A stretch of DNA of 64,000 nucleotides from Rhinopithecus roxellana (lineage: Eukaryota; Chordata; Mammalia; Primates; Cercopithecidae): the NCBI RefSeq assembly GCF_007565055.1, contig NC_044564.1, positions 80,868,563-80,932,562 on the forward strand, read 5' to 3'. Under the pieces are notes generated by a model. The model did not search any database, was not told the DNA's origin, and was given only the letters and a program-made list of their open reading frames with translations. Below are positions 1-12,339 of the stretch, piece after piece (position 1 is the stretch's first letter; each line of letters starts with the position of its first letter). Made by a program: the position numbers and the translations under genes.

Positions 1-2555
1 AGACTCATACACTCTTAATAGAATTTTATTTCAGGGTAAACGAAGTTTAGTGATCATTTATTCCTGAGGGTGCCATAGATGGGATTATACATTTGAACAA
101 GATTCTTAATTATGATATACTGTGTTGTCAGTGTACACATGGTTTTAATGACATTACTCAGGAAATAAATACAAAGCCAGGAGTTTGCTGTCAGCATAAT
201 GATGACTCTATCTGATCAGAGCCAAACATATGACTGATTCTATTTGTCTAGCTCTGTCAGATATGTAAGCTTCATTTCTCCAGGGGTGATGTGGTTGCTT
301 GCAAAACTGAAGAGAGTCAAAAGAGAAACCTGGTAGTATAACATGAAAATTTATCAGCCAATTATGATTCTTTCAGGGAAAAGAATACTATCTGACTTAT
401 TTCTGTATGTATTTTTTTTTCCAGCACAGGACTGAGGAATAGGAATTCAATATATTGACTAATAAACTATTCATTCTATAACTAATTCAGAATTCTTGTA
501 AAAACTTCATAATATATGAAATGAGTTTCTCCTATACTTCCTTCAAACTTTGTCATTTCTAGGATTGCTTATCTGGTAAGGAGCAAATATTCCTATTAAA
601 TCCTGCAAAATATATTTCTGAATGTTTGACACAATAAATTAAAAACAAACAGGTTAGAGTGTCCATGGTTAGGAAAAAATGGGGATAATTTTATCGATAA
701 GTGCATATTGTACATTATAAACAGTTTCATGCATTCTTTAGAAAAAGAAAAAAAAAGTTCTCAGTAGAAAACAGTTTTACCAGATTATGCAAATTTGGAG
801 CTTTACTTTTACTGCTGTGAAACATTACAATCCTCTCTAAATAACTGTATCCATGTTTTGGTCTGGCTTTTTTCATTCAGGCATGAAAGAACCCCATATA
901 CTAAACATACTTCACCCAACTCTCAAACTTCTTCCCTAACTTCCTGTTACTCATGTCAGATGTATTTGATTTAGATAGTAGAAAGTAAACAATGATTTTG
1001 CTTACATCCATGAATGTATGATTAATGATGTAATTTTCCAGGGAGTACTTGTTCTTTTTCAACAGTTGTTGATTCAATCATGTATATGTCTAATTGCAGA
1101 GTTTTAGGAATTGTGATAAGTATTCTTGGGCATGGCCCTCTGGACATAACGTACCATTTTTTCCTATGAATTAATCTGGTATTAGTTCTCAACTGACCTC
1201 TTATTATGTGCTTATTCGTTCTCTTCATTTTGTGAGAATAGTTTTAAAAAGGACTGAATTAATATAAATGATAAATTTACTATGTACTGCATTAAAAATT
1301 AATAGTAAGTAATTCCCAGAGTCTACATAAATACTTTAAATTTAACATCTTTTAGGAATGAATATTCTGGAACACATAGCCCTTATACAATATGTATATT
1401 TAAAATATCTTTTTGAAATTTGAGCACACCGATTATCCCCAGCAATAAATTTAATTTATTATTTATCCCTACTAAAAACAAATTTACTTTAAAATTAGAA
1501 AGATTAGAGGTTTAGAACCCTAGTCATGAAGTTAGTGTGTATTCCTACATTCTGAAATACCTTTATGCTGAATTGTACTGAAAGAGTTACTCCATTCGCA
1601 ATATGAAATACAAACACAGAGCTTTTATTCCTCTCAAGTACATGTCATCTTTGTTTATCACCATTAAAAAATTATCTCCACAGATACTTTGTTCTTTTCT
1701 TCCCTTACATATATTTTGCTTCATCCTTTTCAAATGAATAATTGTCCTGCTGTGCAAAGACTCTATATAAAGGTTGAGGAATATTCACAAGAGGACACAT
1801 ACCGTGTTCCATGATTCTTGGGCATGTGTGGGCCAGCGTATTTCAAACTGTAAGTTATACTTTGAACCATTAATAGGTTATGAAATCAATTTAAGGAATA
1901 ATATCAGAATTTTTTATATCTCAAAATAAACTCTAAATGCATAGAGCAGATCACACACACAAACAATATTTCATGCATAAGACAAAAGAGCAATCATTGT
2001 TCAGTAAAGATTTTGATTTTGTATATGTGTATGTGTGTGTGTGAAAGAGAGAGAGAGAAGTAGACTGCAGTGTGAAACATTACTTACTCTGGATCATAGT
2101 CAAAAAAATTCTGAAAGCTACTTTAATACAGAAAATGAGATCTCCTTGTAGCCTTCATAATGGTGAAATCTACTCCCCATCATTATAGGCAAAGTAGTAC
2201 TTCCTTTTCATCATTTAATACAGTGAAAACGAGCTTTTCCCTCCTGTGGCTAAACAAACTATAATTTTCGGTAGTTTACGGACCAATGCTTTATTCAGTT
2301 ATTTTATGTTGATAATTTTAAGCATATGCTACTCCTAACAAAGTTTAAACAAAAAGAAGTGTATCACACTGCTCACTGCATAGATAAGATCATAAAATAA
2401 GAATCTTTTAAATTACAGTAGAAGCTGACCTCAGTATGAGATTTAATATTTCACAAGATCAGCAACTTCACTTCCTTGCTACTTGGGCTATTTGGCCAAG
2501 CAAGAGCAAAGACAGTCAAGTAAATTTTTCAAGCTAAGTAGGTTTTAATAATACA
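1..2555. other. AT-rich unique DNA, no gene seen
   Basis: No coding region, RNA gene or clear interspersed repeat was recognised. Open frames are short (the longest, 68 codons on the minus strand at 1022-1228, has no recognisable motif) and are what chance gives in AT-rich DNA. The only structured part is a short TG/GA microsatellite listed separately. Very old, decayed repeats could be hidden here. Confidence 0.6.
2021..2059. repeat. (TG)n-(GA)n compound microsatellite
   Basis: A TG-rich run passes directly into an AGAGAG run, a typical compound dinucleotide repeat. It is short and interrupted. Confidence 0.85.
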
Positions 2556-2596
2556 TTAGTTTGGTGCAAAAGTAATTGCAGCTTTTGCCGTTATTT
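2556..2596 (+). mobile_element. Half of a MADE1 mariner MITE
   Basis: The stretch beginning ttagtttggtgcaaaagtaa and continuing into gcagcttttgccgttat matches the left half of MADE1, the roughly 80-bp Hsmar1-derived palindromic MITE of primates. The complementary right half is absent, so the copy cannot form the usual full hairpin. MADE1 hairpins are the source of the mir-548 family; this half copy is unlikely to make one. Confidence 0.85.
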
Positions 2597-3757
2597 ATAC
2601 ATACATTACCTTAATCCATAGCAGTTATTCATGAGTCTGACCTAAGGATAAAGATCTTTACCATAAATTTTCTCTCAAAAAGTTTAATTTACTAAAAATA
2701 CTATATTGCATATGTATCAGGCACTAAGTGCAAATAAACTACACAAAGCAGTACGATTTCCTTGGCAACCTCAAAGAGCAAATACATTTTCCCCACCACT
2801 TACTAGTGGAATTTTCTTTATTTTCTGCATTGGCTGTGAGGATAAACACCCACCTGCTTCTCTCTTCATCACTGGGTTTTCAGGTTTTTCCTGGATTTTC
2901 CACACAGGTATTAAAATTCCTTCTATGGTTTGTCTTGGTATAACTTCTGTTTCTCTTTTCTACAAGTACTTTATTTCACCTTTTTTGACTGCTTGAATTA
3001 CGTTATTTGTTCTTTCCCCTTTCTGAGACAATCTGAGTCTTTTAGTCAGTTATTAAAGTCTCCATTGTTTTTTCTGTCTCAAAGATGGGTATATTCTTAT
3101 ACCACAGAATCCTCCAGTATCTTCATTACTGCTTAATCCTTAATTCCTACTGTCTTTTAATTTTCTCTATTGTATCCCTTGATTATATATCCCAGCAAAT
3201 GACACTGATGATTATTTAATCATGTTTTGAAGCATCAATATTTTATATAAGCAAGAAGTAGAACAAATGTCTCAGTGGGGTACAGAGGTAATTTGACATA
3301 TGAATAGCATATACACAGATCTGAGTAAATGGCAAGAACTTACTCTGGACAGATGTGATTGTTAGCAGAATGCTCTGTCCTGCTGATAACATACTGGATG
3401 TGGCTGCTTAGACATTGTGAAGGCAAACTGAGAACAGCATCTGCACCACTGCATAAAGTAGCCAAAGGTTTGAAAGTATAGCTCATAGCACTTTGTTGAA
3501 ATTTAACACTTGTTGAACAATCTCCCCTCAGATCTGACATAAGCAATTTTATAACCAGGGTGGGAGTCTCTCTTCCTGCAAGTGAATTTACCTGTGCTCT
3601 GTCACTATATATACCCTGTGACACCTTGTTTTCTCTGCATTTGACCTGACTCTGCTCAGGTGGATTCTCTAAAGCTAGTTGTGCTGCTTCCCATTTCAAA
3701 CTCCCATCTTACTTGTAATTATTGTGTAGTGTCCTTTACCTGCTAGTTTGGCACAGA
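2597..3757. other. Unique sequence with unexplained 119-codon open frame
   Basis: No recognised repeat or gene. A 119-codon minus-strand open frame lies at 3340-3699, in a slightly more GC-balanced stretch than its surroundings. Its translation shows no signal peptide, membrane segment or familiar motif, and no splice-site or conservation evidence can be seen here. It could be part of an unrecognised ancient repeat. Confidence 0.45.
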
Positions 3758-4206
3758 TGTCATTAGGGGTTCAATTGTATTTCCCAAAAAGATAGTTCCA
3801 ACTCCAAATCGTTGGTACCTTTGAGTGTGACCTTATTTGCAAATTGTGGGTCTTTGTAGATGTAATCACATGAGGCCATACTGGAGTAGGGTGAACTCCA
3901 AATCAAAAATGACTGGTATCCTTATAAGAAGAAGAGAAAAAGACACAGACAAAGACGATGAACGCTATGTGACAATACAGGTAGGAAATGGAGTGATGCA
4001 CCTCAAAACCAAGGAATGTGCACACCAGACCCTAAGAGAAAGGAATGGAACAGATTCTCCCCTAGAGCCTTCACAGAGAGAGCCTGGTTCTGCTGATACC
4101 CTGATTTCAGACGTCTAGCCTCCAGAACTGTGCAATAACAAATCTCTGTTGTTTTGTCATCCAGTTTGTGATACTTTGTTACAGCAGCCCTAGGAAACAA
4201 ATATTG
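3758..4206 (+). mobile_element. MLT1-type MaLR solo LTR (MLT1C/D-like)
   Basis: The copy runs from ttaggggttcaattg to a cagccctaggaaacaaa end. Internal landmarks of MLT1 LTRs appear in order: gtgaccttatttgcaaat, aatcacatgaggccatactg, a ggtatccttataagaaga block, gcctccagaactgtg and a gtttgtgatactttgtta block near the 3' end. It is about 450 bp, the usual full LTR size. No internal or second LTR sequence flanks it, so it is a solo LTR of this old non-autonomous ERVL-related family. The open frames inside it are incidental. Confidence 0.88.
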
Positions 4207-5643
4207 GTGTGGATTCATACAAAATAAAAGCTTGATATAGAATTTTGTATGCTCTTCCATTGATCTGTATGGTTCTGTAATATGTGCGGGAAAGTAAGGA
4301 TTAAGTGACTGTCATTATCCCACAGGAACCAAGAATTTCTACCACTTTTACAGTTGTGTAGACAAGAAAGAGACAAGGAAGCAGACCACTAGAGGACTGA
4401 ATGGGGAAAAGCAAGAGAAAAAATAAATACGCACACAGAGTAAAGAAAGAGAAATATGGTGAAACTGTGAACAAAGAAGCTGAGTTTCTCCCTTTTGCAG
4501 CTGACGGTTTGAAAGGTGACTGTACTCTACTTTTTCTGAGACTTAGAAGCTTAAGAAATATGTAGCTTATATCTGGAATACCATATGGTCTTAATCAGAA
4601 TCTACTCTAGGGTCAGAGAAAAGAGGTTACATGCAGCAGCAGGCTCCAGAGAATCGCCAAGCCTTTTTCTTCGTCTCTTTTCTAGTTATAAACTCAATTG
4701 TGGTTATGTACTGCACAAGTCAATGACAGGGCATACGCAAAAGAAGGACAACTTATCTGAGGGAGAGAATCTGTATCACTAGATTTTATTTGACAGTGTT
4801 TGTTAGTATTTCTCTAGAAGAGTTACCCTTGGAACAATCTCCCTGGTAAGATTCAAATATCTATTTCATGATCTGCAAAATCTAAATTGACTCTATTCCA
4901 ATCTAAAAATGACACCTTTTTCCCTTCCGTATCCATCTAAAAATGTCTTAGTCTCATTTTATAAGCCAAAGCCCAGTTGACTTATTCCTCTTCAAGTACT
5001 GACTAAAGTACAGATTTCCCATAAAGATTTAATTAAATAAGTTATACAAAAGACAGAAATTATTCCATGAATATGTGTTAGGTCTATTTTCTTTTACATT
5101 TGAGCTTATATAAGTATATGCTCATTTTACTCTTTATATGTGATATATCTCTCTCTCTTTTTATAATTCTTTATCTTTGATTTTTAATAAAAATACTTTT
5201 AGCTAAAAAATAATCTCATAACATTGTATGCTATTTTATTTGTATATGTATTGCATCAAAATGCAGACTTCAATTACCAACCCAGAATTTACAACTACAT
5301 TCTTTCATGAACAAAATTATCAAGACATTTTGGTTAATCAGTGGGTATATAGTGTATTGAGAAATGTCACAAATGAAAGGAAGTACATTTATTAACTATT
5401 ATGTGGCACAACATCATGCTTTGTATATTCTACCATACACATATATTATGTAATTCTATGTACTCTGTCAGATAGGCACAACTGTATCTACTGAGACACA
5501 TAGAATGCAAACACTTTCCAGGGCTACAGAGCTAGAAAGAAGAAAAGATAAAATATGAATTCAGATCTATATAACAGCAATTCCAGGCAATTACTACTCT
5601 TCCATCTTATTATTAGATGCATTCTAAACGTTCACATCTACGC

Positions 5644-5664
5644 AGACACAGACACACACACACA
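5644..5664. repeat. Short (CA)n microsatellite
   Basis: An interrupted run of CA dinucleotides, about 20 nt. Confidence 0.8.
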
Positions 5665-5768
5665 ATACATATAGAAATCAAAACAATGATTAAAAATGCT
5701 GACATAAGAGTTAGTTTCCTTGAATTAATTGCAACTCCATGTATTACCAGTTTACTGATGAGTACATA

Positions 5769-5771
<3 letters not shown>

Positions 5772-5800
<29 letters not shown>
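5772..5800. repeat. (AC)n microsatellite
   Basis: An uninterrupted AC run of about 29 nt; likely length-polymorphic. Confidence 0.95.
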
Positions 5801-5802
<2 letters not shown>

Positions 5803-7186
5803 AACAAGAAAACATGAATGATATATTCTCTCCTATTTAGTATTCAAACAAATGGGGACTTATTTGACAGCCCTGTTGCTACAGTTCTTGCCTTTAGGAC
5901 AAAAAGAACATTGCCAGTGAAGGGCTCTGCTTGGTATGCCAAGTATTATCAATATACATAAACTCTTGTTATTATTTCCAAACTAAAGAGAGACTCACCT
6001 ACAGGGTAAAGATCCATATAATTTATGCATCTCTTTAATTAGTCCAAACATTTCTAAGTGTCTGGCATACAGACTTTTAAGAACTCTGAGGATTGATCTG
6101 GTACCAGTATCTTATCAGTAATACTTCACAGATGAGACATAAAAATTATTAATAAAAGGGGAAATATATTTGGATATATGGTTCAGGGGTGTATTCACAA
6201 GTATTAATGAACAAATTACCTTTGCTTCATCTCAGTTATTTTCCTTTTTTCTTTTTCTTGCAGCAAAAGCACAGAGTAGTGGACCTTAACTGAGTAAACA
6301 CGGGTTTCCTTAACTGTCTACTTATTAAATATTCAACATTAAGCAGAGTAGAGTTGTACCACCTTACATGATCAAATGAGTCAGACACTCTAAATCAAAC
6401 ATAGGAAAGGCTAAGTGAATCAAAAATCTCAGCTGTAAAATGGAGGCTGTAGAACAGATGCTCTCCAAGGTCCTTTGATGCCTTAATAGCAGCAGCCTTA
6501 GCAGTATTAGCTCTGTGAAATGGTAATGAAATGGTGATGGAAATTGGGTACTGTAGATTAATGCTGAACTCTACGGCTCATGGTACTGCCATCTGCAACT
6601 CTATCGTATCTGAGGTTATACTCTCTGTAAGTGATTTTATTAAGCATGCCTACTGAAGAAAATTAATTTTATTAACAATATCATAAGTATGATTATTTTG
6701 ATTTTTGACATGAAAACATTTCCAGCCACTTTATTATTTTAAAATACTTTATGAAAGGTAATGGTAGAAAAGTTTTTAAAGATATACAAAATTGTGGTGT
6801 AACTATGGACTTGATACTGAACACTTCTTCCTAGGTCATGTCATATATAGTTGTACTACTCCCCAGGAAAATACAGAAGCCATCTGTTGAATTTATTGAT
6901 AAGTTACTTTATTTAGTACATCCGATGTGAACTTTTGGATTGTAAAAATTTTCATTTTGGATTTCTCTGTACTCCATTATATATTTTGTTTCCCAAAATA
7001 CATGCCTAAATAATTAAAGCACCCTCCAATAGGATAGCAAATGAATTTATAATGTAAGATGGTTTAAATATATATAGCAGATGCTGGCAGTGCACCTACT
7101 CCTATTTCTCAGACCTTGCAGTATACTCTCCTTGCCTCATTTCCAGGTTATCTGTGTCACTGAAGGCCTTTTTTTTTTTTTTTCCT

Positions 7187-7700
7187 GGAACGTTGGTGGC
7201 TAGGACAGAAAGATGGGTCAGAAATACAGGACAATTAACACCTCTTGGGAAGCAGCCCTCAACCAATACTCTCAGAAATTGGTTCTGAGACCAATGACAG
7301 AGGATTCAGGGATATCCGTAGTCTTTTTATTTTAGTAGCTGGATGGCAGAAGATGAGGACAACTAAAGAAGGATCAGGAATTTGACTATGAACATGTTCA
7401 GTTTGAGGTTTAAAGTGCAAGTTAATATGTTGAGTATCCAGGTAGGCATAAAAATCTAGAATGTCTTAAGAATTAAGGGCTGAAGATACACACTTAAGAG
7501 TAGTCAGCATGCAGATATTCTTGAAAGTCATAATACTTGACAAAGTCATGTGGAAAGAGAATGTAAGCAGGGAAGAGAAGACCTCCCAGAACTGAGCCCT
7601 GAGTACTCCAGCATTCAGAGATCTGGATGATGCATACAGATTAGCAAAGGATGATAAGAAGCAGGGAATGAAGAAGAAAGAAGGCTGAAACAGGATAGTC
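7187..7700. repeat. Probable ancient interspersed repeat, family not assigned
   Basis: The segment is purine-rich and less AT-rich than its flanks. It contains phrases such as gaagacctcccagaactgag, ccctgagtactccagcattc and agagatctggatgatg, which recall a widespread, old mammalian repeat (its typical actgagccctgggg/actccaacatt block). I cannot name the family. A 15-nt T run (7169-7183) precedes it. The 118-codon minus-strand open frame at 7466-7822 overlaps it and has no recognised motif. Confidence 0.4.
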
Positions 7701-8565
7701 TGTATCATTCTTTGTCTACTTTTCACTAAATTACCAACTTCCTTAAATGCACATATATTCCTGTTATAAAAATAAAACAGGTAAAGTTTTGTCCTCCAAA
7801 AATAGCTAAAATACAACATCAATATTTTTTTTACTAAACTTCATGACAATTTGCGTACTTATTTTAGAATCTAACACTACTACTTAATATAGAATTAGAT
7901 AATTTTTTCTTGCAAATTAAGTTATAGGCCATACATATTTAGATTTCTTTAAAAACAGATAATACCAGCTATCTTATTAGGCTAAAGTTGAGGAAAATGT
8001 AGTTAATCCCAAACGGTAATGTATATAAAAATAATCTGCTAAGGATACATAAAAAAGATCCTATTATATATATATATTCCGATTCATGAAATCGAAGAAG
8101 GAATCTGCATTTTAAATATGAAACCTGAGAATTTATACTATAAGTGGTCATTGGGCCATGCCTTTAGAAACACAAATTAATATGTTTGTTTCCTACTCCT
8201 TAGCTCTAAGTTTATTGTATTTTTAAAAGCAAAATAAATAATATTGATAATAACACCTTGTGCATTCCAACTCTTCTTTCTCTTTCACACTTGCGCATAT
8301 TCAAATTTGTATGGCAGTCTTATGATCTGGATGTTTGAACTTTTATAACACTATCACTCATATACTTGGTAAATATGGTCTGTTCATTCATAAGGTCAGA
8401 TTCATCTATTTATCTATCTTAAATAGAAAACAAAATAATTTATCTTGCCCTCCACTACATGTTAGCATCCATATTATGGGATGTAATGGATACCAAAACA
8501 GGACATGGTCCCTAATCTCATGGAGTTTCAGTCCATGATAGAGGAAACTTAAATTATAAAATTAA
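7701..8565. other. AT-rich unique DNA
   Basis: No recognisable gene or repeat. It includes a short TA run near 8063-8080. Confidence 0.5.
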
Positions 8566-8576
8566 AAAATGTATTT

Positions 8577-8868
8577 CTTTTTTTTTGAGACGGAGTCCCT
8601 CTCTGTCACACAGGTTGGAGTGCAGTGGTGCAATCTTGGCTCATTACAACCTCTGCCTCCCAGATTTAAGCCATTCTCGTGTCTCAGCTTCCTGAGTAGC
8701 TGGGATTATGGGTACACAAAATCACACCCAGGTAATTTTTGTATTTTTAGTAGAGACAGATTTCAGCATGTTGCCCAGGCTGGTCTTGAAATCCTGAGCT
8801 CAAGTGACTGGCCTGCCTCAGCCTCCTAAAGTGCTGAGATTACAAGCATGGGCCACTGCACCCGACCT
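8577..8868 (-). mobile_element. Full-length Alu (AluS/J-like), minus strand
   Basis: It begins with the T tract (complement of the A tail) and gagacggagt, contains both monomers, and ends at the diverged complement of the Alu 5' end. An 11-bp target-site duplication, AAAATGTATTT, flanks it at 8566-8576 and 8869-8879. Divergence from AluY is substantial. Confidence 0.95.
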
Positions 8869-8879
8869 AAAATGTATTT

Positions 8880-9366
8880 TATTTTTAATAACAATTGTAT
8901 AATTAAAAACAGTGCTACAATAGTAAATAACAGGTGTTACTGACTTAATGTGTTAATTTAAACAGAAAACAAGGAAATGAGAAGTGTGTTTACCCAAACA
9001 AAGGTCATTTTCTGGTATTTTGGTTCGTGAAGTTTACCAAACAACCATTCATGTTAACATCTACCATTAGAAACTTTGTAAGACCTCACCTTAATTTTGT
9101 TGAATTAAAAATTTCATTACACAATCTGCTGCTTTCACATTTTATTTTATACTTAAATAGGTCTTCCCCAAATTTTAGAAAATGAATAAATTTTCCAATA
9201 AATCGTTTATATAGGAGAAATAAATGCCTGGTAAATAAAATATGGTACGTTTTAGAAATTTCAGCTGTATTTTCAGAAGACTGCATTATCCTGTTATGTC
9301 AATAATAATACTCTAATAGGAAAAAAAACAACAATAATAGTAGTAGAAATAGAAATGTAAAATGCT
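8880..9366. other. Unique AT-rich DNA between two Alus
   Basis: Nothing recognisable beyond flanking repeats. Confidence 0.5.
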
Positions 9367-9651
9367 GGCCAGGCATGGTGGCAGATGCCTGTAATTCCAG
9401 CATTTTGGAAAGTTGAGGTAGATGGATTGCTCGAGGCTAGGAGTTCAAGACTGGCCTGGGCAACACGGTGAGACCATGTCTCTACAAACAATACAAAAAT
9501 TAGCTGGGCATAGTGGCCCATGCTTGCAGTCCCAGCTATTCAGAGGGCTGAGGTAGGAGGAGTGCTTGATCCCAGGGAGTCGAGGCTGCAGTGAGCCATG
9601 ACTGCCCTACTGCACTCCAGCCTGAGTAACAGGAGAGACCCTGTCTCAAAA
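9367..9651 (+). mobile_element. Old Alu (AluJ-like), plus strand
   Basis: Starts ggccaggcatggtggc and ends ctgtctcaaaa. The diverged left monomer and the ctgcagtgagccatgactg block in the right monomer are AluJ-like. Its tail has become the GATA microsatellite that follows. Confidence 0.93.
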
Positions 9652-9662
9652 TATACCTATAT

Positions 9663-9701
9663 TTTTAGATAGATAGGTATACAGATAGATAGATAGACAG
9701 A
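9663..9701. repeat. (GATA)n-like microsatellite in the Alu tail
   Basis: Imperfect agat/gata repeats directly 3' of the Alu A tail; microsatellites commonly arise in this position. Confidence 0.85.
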
Positions 9702-9702
9702 T

Positions 9703-10838
9703 CCCATATTACCCAAAGCAATCTACAGATTCAATGTAATTCCTAAACAAAATACCAACGATACTATTTTTTTATAGAAATAAAAATAAAAATTTAAATT
9801 TGTATGGAACCCAAAAAAGACCCAAAATAGCCAAAGAAGTCCTAAGCAAAAAGAATGAAGCTGGAGGCACCACTCTACAAGACTTCAAAATATACTATAA
9901 AGCTGTAATAATGAAAAGAATATGGTAATGAAATAAAAATAGACACATAGACCAATGAAACAAAATAGCAAACTCATAAATTAATCATATTTATAGTCAA
10001 CTGATTTTTTACAAAAGTGCCAAGAATATTCACTAGGAAAAGGATAGTCTCTTCATTATGTGGTGCTGGGACAACTGGATATCCATATGCAGAAAAATGA
10101 CCCTCACCTCTCATTCTATATACAAAAAGCAATTTAAAATGGATCCAATACCTAAATGTTGGATAGGAAATGATGCAATTACTCAAAACCAAACCAATCA
10201 AACAAAACACACTTCAGGACATTGGTTTGGGAAAAAAAGCTTTATGCATAATACCTCAAAAGCAAGAGCAGAAGCAACAAAAGCAAAAATAATTATATTA
10301 TATCAAACTAAAAGTCTTCTGCATAGAAAATGAAACAAGCAAAAGAGTGAAAATACAATGCAAAGAATAGAAGAAAATATCTGCAAACTATTTATCTGAC
10401 AGTGGTTAATATCCAGAATACACAAGGAACTCAAACATCTCAACAACAAAGAAACAATCTAATTTTAAAATGGGAGAGTTATCTAAACAGACATTTCTCA
10501 AAAGAAGACATATGGATCATCAAAAAATACACGAAAAAATGTTCAACATCACTAATCATCAAGGAAATGCAAATCAAAACCACAACAAGGTATTGTCTCA
10601 TGCCAGTTAAGATAGCTATTATCAAAAAGACAAAAAACAACAAATGTTGGTGAAGATACTGAGAAAAAGGAAGCCTTATACACTGTTGGTGAAAATGTAA
10701 ACTACAGAGAACAATATAGAGGCTCCTTACAAAACTACAAATAGAACTATCATAGGATCCAGCAATCCCACTACTGGGCATCTACCCAAAGGAAAGAACA
10801 TCAGTACATCAAAGAGGCATCTGCATCCTCATAAACAT
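9703..10838 (+). pseudogene. Decayed L1 ORF2 3' region fragment
   Basis: This is the C-terminal part of a LINE-1 ORF2. The DNA follows the L1 order: atctacagattcaatgtaat, tatggaacccaaaaaagacc, gctggaggcaccac and tataaagctgtaataatg; then a block reading NRHFSKEDIW and KEMQIKTTTRY at 10402-10653; then atcccactactgggcatcta. Many stops and frameshifts break it. It is older than the L1s at 35-57 kb (L1PB/L1MA level by eye). It lacks the L1 3'UTR, being cut at the truncated Alu that follows. Confidence 0.9.
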
Positions 10839-10845
10839 AAAAGTG

Positions 10846-10984
10846 CCTCAGGAGGCTGAGGAAGGAGAATTGCTTGAACCCAGGAGGTGGAGGTTGCAGT
10901 GAGCTGAGATTGTGTCACTGTACTCCAGCCTGGGCAACAGAGCGAGCCTCCATCTCAAAAAAGAAAAAATAAAAATAAAAAAAA
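10846..10984 (+). mobile_element. 5'-truncated Alu (right monomer)
   Basis: Only the right arm is present, from ggaggctgaggaaggagaat to catctcaaaaaagaaaaaat. The missing left monomer indicates a 5' truncation or a deletion at the junction with the L1 fragment. Confidence 0.93.
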
Positions 10985-10989
10985 GTAAG

Positions 10990-11165
10990 TGGTGTAATAG
11001 AAAACAAAGAAGATTGTGATTTTTGAGGCCGAGCTTTATCATTTAGTAATTGCATGGCAATGAGCAAATTACTTAACCTACCTAAGCTTCAATGTCTTCA
11101 TCTGTAGAATGGGAACATTTATCCTCATAGTGCTCATACTGGTTTCAAAATTCCATTAAACATTG
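10990..11165 (+). mobile_element. MIR SINE, plus strand
   Basis: Shows the MIR core and tail: taatagaaaac, gagcaaattacttaacct, a caatgtcttcatctgtagaatggga block and a decayed 3' end. About 175 bp, strongly diverged. Confidence 0.75.
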
Positions 11166-11625
11166 CTTTCTTAATCAGAATACGGTGCAGTTCTGCAGTA
11201 CAAAGTAATCACTATGTTTTTCATACATATTCATGAAATTTGCATTACTGTACATATATAAAAATTAATTATTAGAAGCAAAATTACAGGTTCCCAAACC
11301 TGTGGGTGCAAACCAAATAGCACCTTGAGTTCATGGGCATCTGAATGTAGGCACTATTTGTAGGTAAGTGAATACCTTCTTCAGTAGTTTCAGTCCTGTG
11401 TTGCCTTCATACCTTTCTCTTGCACCTACTAGCACACATTCACCACTGTTCCCAGGTGCTGTGAATGGACATCCTTACCTTCTCTTTTTTTTATCAATGA
11501 AAAAGACAAGTGTAACTCAGTTTGTCTCCACAAGAAGGGTTTTCTTGTGCTCTGTAGGTCTATCCGAAGATTTATACAACTGTGAAAGGTGAACATAATT
11601 ACATAATTGTTCAGAGAGCAATGGT
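11166..11625. other. Unique DNA, no gene seen
   Basis: A 74-codon frame at 11368-11592 has no recognisable motif or splice context. Confidence 0.45.
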
Positions 11626-11635
11626 CATCTTTTAT

Positions 11636-11945
11636 TTATTATTATTATTTTTTTTTTTTTTTTGAGACGGAGTCTCGCTCTGTCGCCCAGGCTGGAGTGC
11701 AGTGGCGCGATCTCGGCTCACTGCAAGCTCCGCCTCCCGGGTTTACGCCATTCTCCTGGCTCAGCCTCCCGAGTAGCTGGGACTACAGGCGCCCACCACC
11801 TCGCCCGGCTAGTTTTTTGTATTTTTTAGTAGAGACGGGGTTTCACCGTGTTAGCCAGGATGGTCTCGATCTCCTGACCTCGTGATGCGCCCGTCTCGGC
11901 CTCCCAAAGTGCTGGGATTACAGGCTTGAGCCACCGTGCCCGGCC
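11636..11945 (-). mobile_element. Young AluY (Old World monkey type), minus strand
   Basis: Full length, nearly undegraded, with a long T tract. It carries cccgtctcggcc and aggcttgagcc. A 9-bp duplication, ATCTTTTAT, flanks it at 11627-11635 and 11946-11954. The CpG sites are largely intact, which supports a recent insertion. Confidence 0.97.
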
Positions 11946-11954
11946 ATCTTTTAT

Positions 11955-12339
11955 ATTGTAGCAAATGTGCCTCCAGAAACACGAGAAAGATCACCAAGGC
12001 ATTATCAATTTCACAAAATTGATAGGTGACCATGACCCCTTGGCCACTGATTACTGACCAGACCTTAAATTATCATCCATCATATAAATTGACATACTAT
12101 GTATCCCTGGCTTTGTAGGCAAAGTAGCCTAATTTCCTTCAGTGTTTTACTAGTCATTAGCCCCGAATTTATTAAAGAAGAAACATTATAATTTATGAAG
12201 TAGTTCTTCATATAAAGACATTAGTCATCATCTATTCATTAGCTAAGAAACAGAAAATTACTTTTTAATTTACTCAACCAACATAAATGGCAATGGCAAA
12301 ATTTGTCAACAGTCCTGAAAATCCACGGGGAAAAGGACA
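11955..12339. other. Unique AT-rich DNA
   Basis: No recognisable repeat or gene. Confidence 0.45.

Larger units (their letters stand above)
4207..7168. other. AT-rich unique DNA with CA microsatellites
   Basis: No gene recognised. Two CA arrays are listed separately. The stretch near 6425-6490 (ctgtaaaatgg, then a ctccaaggtcctttgatg block) resembles the reverse complement of the ancient repeat-like segment at 38050-38220, so a decayed SINE-like element is possible. Confidence 0.5.

Noticed and set aside
2556..2596. mir-548-family precursor
   Set aside because: Only one arm of the MADE1 palindrome is present, so the precursor hairpin cannot form.
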